From positions 1 through 6,494 of the forward strand of contig JAZDLG010000030.1 in assembly GCA_043802125.1 (NCBI GenBank): a stretch of 6,494 nucleotides of DNA, read 5' to 3'. This DNA comes from Phelpsiimicrobium sp043802125. Its GTDB lineage: Bacteria > Omnitrophota > Gorgyraeia > Velamenicoccales > Velamenicoccaceae. This document shows positions 4,430-6,494 of the stretch, one piece after another. The notes below the pieces were generated by a model. The model saw only the letters and a program-made list of their open reading frames with translations, searched no databases and was not told where the DNA came from. Position numbers and translations under genes: made by a program. How positions within the stretch are numbered: the first letter of the stretch is position 1; each line of letters opens with the position of its first letter.

Positions 4430-5623
4430 TCATTTGATCAGCTCTGTTATCTTGAAGATAGGCATAAATAACGCCACAACGATGCCGCCGATGATAATAC
4501 CCAAGAATCCTATGACGAGCGGTTCTATCATAGACGTCAGGCCGCTGACAGCCGCGTCCACCTGCTCATCATAGAAGTCGGCTATTTTATTAAGCATCTT
4601 CTCTAACTGGCCCGTCTGTTCGCCTACGGATATCATCCTGACGACCATAGGAGGAAAAGCGCCGCTTTTTGACAGAGGCTCGGAGATCGGCTCTCCTTCC
4701 TTTATGGAAGTACGCGCGTCGGTTACCGCTTTTTCTACGACCACGTTGCCGGCGGTCTTACCTACGATCTCAAGAGCGTTTAAAATAGGAACGCCGCTTT
4801 TGACCAGAGTAGCCAGCGTCCTTGAAAATTTAGCCACTACGACCTTGCGGAACAATGGGCCGAATACGGGCGCGCGCAAAATATTATAATCAAATTGATA
4901 TCGGCCTTTTGGAGTATTGATATATTTCTTAAATAAAAATGCAAGCGCGCCAAAAGCTATGACAATAAATAAAAAAAACTTTCTTAAAAGATCAGAGATG
5001 CCTATCAATATCTGCGTAGGTATTGGCAATGTGCCGCCTAGCGAATCAAATATGCCTTTAAACGTAGGCACGACTTTTATTAAAAGCACTATTGTGATAA
5101 GGATAGCCATGGAGACAACGACCGCCGGATAAACAAGGGACGATTTTACTTTTCTCTGGAGCGCGCTTGATTTTTCAAGATACGACGCCAGGCGGTCAAG
5201 TATCTCATCAAGCAGGCCTGAGGTCTCACCTGCTTTGACCATGTTTATATATAGATTTGAAAATATCTTAGGGTGCCTTTCCAAAGCCTCATGCAGGCTT
5301 GAGCCGCTTTCAATGTCCTCTTTTATCTTTAACGTGACGCTGGAAAGTATTTTGTTTTCGGCCTGCTCGCTTAAAATGTGAAGCGACTGGACCAGCGTGA
5401 TACCGCTGTCCACCATGGTAGCCAACTGGCGTGAAAAAACCACAAGGTCGTCTAATTTTACGCCCTGCTCTCTGACTTTTTTGAGCCTCTCCTCCTTAAC
5501 GGCAATAACTATGAGGCCTTTCTTATGGAGAACGGTTATGGCATCGTGTTGATCCAGCGCCTCCACGATCCCAGAGAGTTTTAAACCCTGACTGTCCTTC
5601 GCGCTATAACTATAGACCGGCAT
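4430..5623 (-). CDS. gspF: GspF/PilC-family inner-membrane platform protein
   Basis: This encodes 397 residues, the normal length for the family. Residues 1-55 are the usual N-terminal region (MPVYSYSAKDSQG, then GIVEALDQHDA). Two T2SSF domains follow at about 62-185 and 265-388, starting FSRQLATMVDSGITLVQSL and FSRTLATLVKSGVPILNAL. Each contains the repeated family motif: AGETSGLLDEIL (131-142) and VGEQTGQLEKML (333-344). Membrane helices are at about 164-186, 205-231 and 364-388. The protein sits in the inner membrane, binds the assembly ATPase and helps lift pilin subunits into the fibre. No ATPase (GspE/PilB) or PilT gene is in the window. ATG at 5621-5623 has AAGGGGG a few bases upstream. 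It follows the HD-GYP gene by 105 bases on the same strand and may share its transcript. PilC and GspF cannot be told apart here; the family is certain. Confidence 0.96.
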   Translation of the reverse strand: MPVYSYSAKDSQGLKLSGIVEALDQHDAITVLHKKGLIVIAVKEERLKKVREQGVKLDDLVVFSRQLATMVDSGITLVQSLHILSEQAENKILSSVTLKIKEDIESGSSLHEALERHPKIFSNLYINMVKAGETSGLLDEILDRLASYLEKSSALQRKVKSSLVYPAVVVSMAILITIVLLIKVVPTFKGIFDSLGGTLPIPTQILIGISDLLRKFFLFIVIAFGALAFLFKKYINTPKGRYQFDYNILRAPVFGPLFRKVVVAKFSRTLATLVKSGVPILNALEIVGKTAGNVVVEKAVTDARTSIKEGEPISEPLSKSGAFPPMVVRMISVGEQTGQLEKMLNKIADFYDEQVDAAVSGLTSMIEPLVIGFLGIIIGGIVVALFMPIFKITELIK

Positions 5624-5639
5624 ATTCCCCCTTATAGTC

Positions 5640-5670
5640 CCGCTATCGCGGTGGTCCTGCTAACGCAGGA
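5640..5670 (-). other. Two small hairpins in the gspF leader
   Basis: In the 105-base gap before gspF the minus strand has TCCTGC-gtta-GCAGGA (5670-5655, 6 bp) and CCGC-gata-GCGG (5651-5640, 4 bp), the second ending 8 bases before the ribosome binding site. No T-run follows, so they are not terminators. They could slow ribosome access or protect an mRNA end; nothing more can be read from the sequence. Confidence 0.4.
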
Positions 5671-5728
5671 TTTCACTAAAATTGACAATACGGTATTCAA
5701 ATTTCGCTAAAATACTACATATTGGTGC

Positions 5729-6494
5729 TCAAATTTTATCAACGATCTTTAGGAAGGCATCCACGACTTTAGGGTCAAACTGGATGCCCCTGTTCTTTGT
5801 GATCTCATCTATCGCCTCTTTTTGGGACAACCCAACTTTTCTATAAGGCCGCGCTGAGACCATTGCGTCATAGCTGTCGGCGACCGCCATGATGCGCGAG
5901 CCCAAAGGTATATCTTCGCCATTAAGCCCTGAGGGATATCCCTTTCCATCCCAGCGCTCATGATGATGTTTGACAATAGCAATGACGTTATCTAAAAATC
6001 TCAAAGGCTCTAAGATCTGCGCGCCTTTTTGAGAATGCAGCCTGATCTCGGCAAACTCTTCCTGCGTCAAAGCGCCCGGCTTGCTCAATATGCTGTCGTG
6101 AACGCCTATCTTACCTAAATCATGCAACTGACAGGCATCCTTTAAGTCCTCAACATAGCTCATGTCCACGTTCATATAACGGGCGATCATTTCCGCGTAG
6201 CGCGTCACGTTATCAGAGTGCGCGTAAGTGTAGTGGTCCCGGGCATCAATCGCGTGCGCCAGGGCCTTTATAGTGCGCATGTATGTCTCTTTCAGGTCTT
6301 CGTAGAGCCTCGTCAGATTTTTTGTGCTCTCTTCAATGCGCTTGGCCAAAAGGAGGTTTTGTTTCTGTAAAGAGAGGTTCCTCTCTTCTACTCCCCTTTG
6401 CGAACGTATGTTGTTGGAAACGAATTTCGCGTAATCCAGGGCATGCCTTGCCTTGAAATGGACCTCATCGCTTTTCAGGGGCTTATAAAGATAA
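5729..6494 (-). CDS. Response regulator with HD-GYP c-di-GMP phosphodiesterase domain, 5' part beyond the window
   Basis: The frame is open from the right edge to TGA at 5729-5731 (254 residues visible). The first residues, YLYKPLKSDE, look like the end of a receiver domain (the conserved Lys-Pro after strand 5, at 6479-6484), so the TTG at 6347-6349 is internal and not a start. A helical linker follows (residues ~30-80, heptad-like), then a complete HD-GYP domain: AHS (H92), LHDLGKIG (H124-D125), H153, HHHERWDGKGYP (H176-H178, GYP 185-187) and VADSYDAM (D206). All metal-binding positions expected of an active enzyme are present. Such enzymes hydrolyse c-di-GMP in the cytoplasm, here probably under control of phosphorylation by an unseen kinase. 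It precedes gspF, and a c-di-GMP riboswitch lies further downstream, so the enzyme and the sensor may act on the same signal. Domain calls are strong; activity is inferred. Confidence 0.93.
   Translation of the reverse strand, partial: YLYKPLKSDEVHFKARHALDYAKFVSNNIRSQRGVEERNLSLQKQNLLLAKRIEESTKNLTRLYEDLKETYMRTIKALAHAIDARDHYTYAHSDNVTRYAEMIARYMNVDMSYVEDLKDACQLHDLGKIGVHDSILSKPGALTQEEFAEIRLHSQKGAQILEPLRFLDNVIAIVKHHHERWDGKGYPSGLNGEDIPLGSRIMAVADSYDAMVSARPYRKVGLSQKEAIDEITKNRGIQFDPKVVDAFLKIVDKI

Noticed and set aside
5682..5719. Plus-strand TTGACA in the gap before gspF as a promoter.
   Set aside because: No -10 box at proper spacing (TAAAAT is 20 bases away) and no plus-strand gene follows.
5695..5740. 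Minus-strand TTGATA, 17 bases, TGTAGT as a gspF promoter overlapping the HD-GYP stop.
   Set aside because: The -10 box matches only 4 of 6 and such matches are frequent in A/T-rich gaps; not strong enough to list.
6347..6349. TTG as the start of a stand-alone HD-GYP protein.
   Set aside because: The frame continues upstream to the window edge without a stop and encodes a linker and a receiver-like YLYKPL end.

Overview
All genes in this window are read from the minus strand; I found no credible plus-strand gene. The set is an assembly locus for a type IV pilus or type II secretion pseudopilus. In transcription order (right to left) it holds: a response regulator with an HD-GYP cyclic-di-GMP phosphodiesterase domain (cut by the right edge); a GspF/PilC inner-membrane platform protein; a 534-base regulatory region; a major pilin/pseudopilin; a TMTC-like membrane glycosyltransferase with TPR repeats; and three minor pilins of PilV/GspI, PilW/GspJ and PilX/GspK type, the last cut by the left edge. 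The gene content, the pilin style (FTLVEIMIVVAII N-terminus, FFVDESGVVR near the C-terminus), the TPR glycosyltransferase and the occasional TTG start suggest an uncultivated Gram-negative-type bacterium such as Candidatus Omnitrophota. That assignment is inference from style, not a search result.

The most informative stretch is the intergenic region at 3896-4429. Right after gspF it carries an extended -10 promoter (4353-4381). This starts an RNA whose first ~100 bases match the cyclic-di-GMP-I (GEMM-I) riboswitch: the GGUAAACC core, a GAAA-capped stem, the CACAAAGC element, GGCCUAA and a closing GGGUAGCC...GCCG. The bases that set ligand choice are of the c-di-GMP type. The aptamer runs into an unusual hairpin repeat and then a rho-independent terminator (4119-4144). 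A second copy of the repeat follows, and then a near-consensus sigma70 promoter (4018-4046) with a ~115-base leader and a strong ribosome binding site for the pilin. The pilin is followed by a perfect 12-bp terminator. The glycosyltransferase and minor pilins have no visible promoter of their own, so they probably depend on read-through.

Taken together, c-di-GMP is probably degraded by the first gene's product and sensed by the RNA leader upstream of the pilin, while GspF and the pilins build the fibre. Three of the pilins (major, PilV-like, PilW-like) are strikingly rich in N-X-S/T sequons (18 of 33 asparagines by my count), and a GT-C glycosyltransferase gene sits between them. This hints at a glycosylated fibre, but no oligosaccharyltransferase is visible here.
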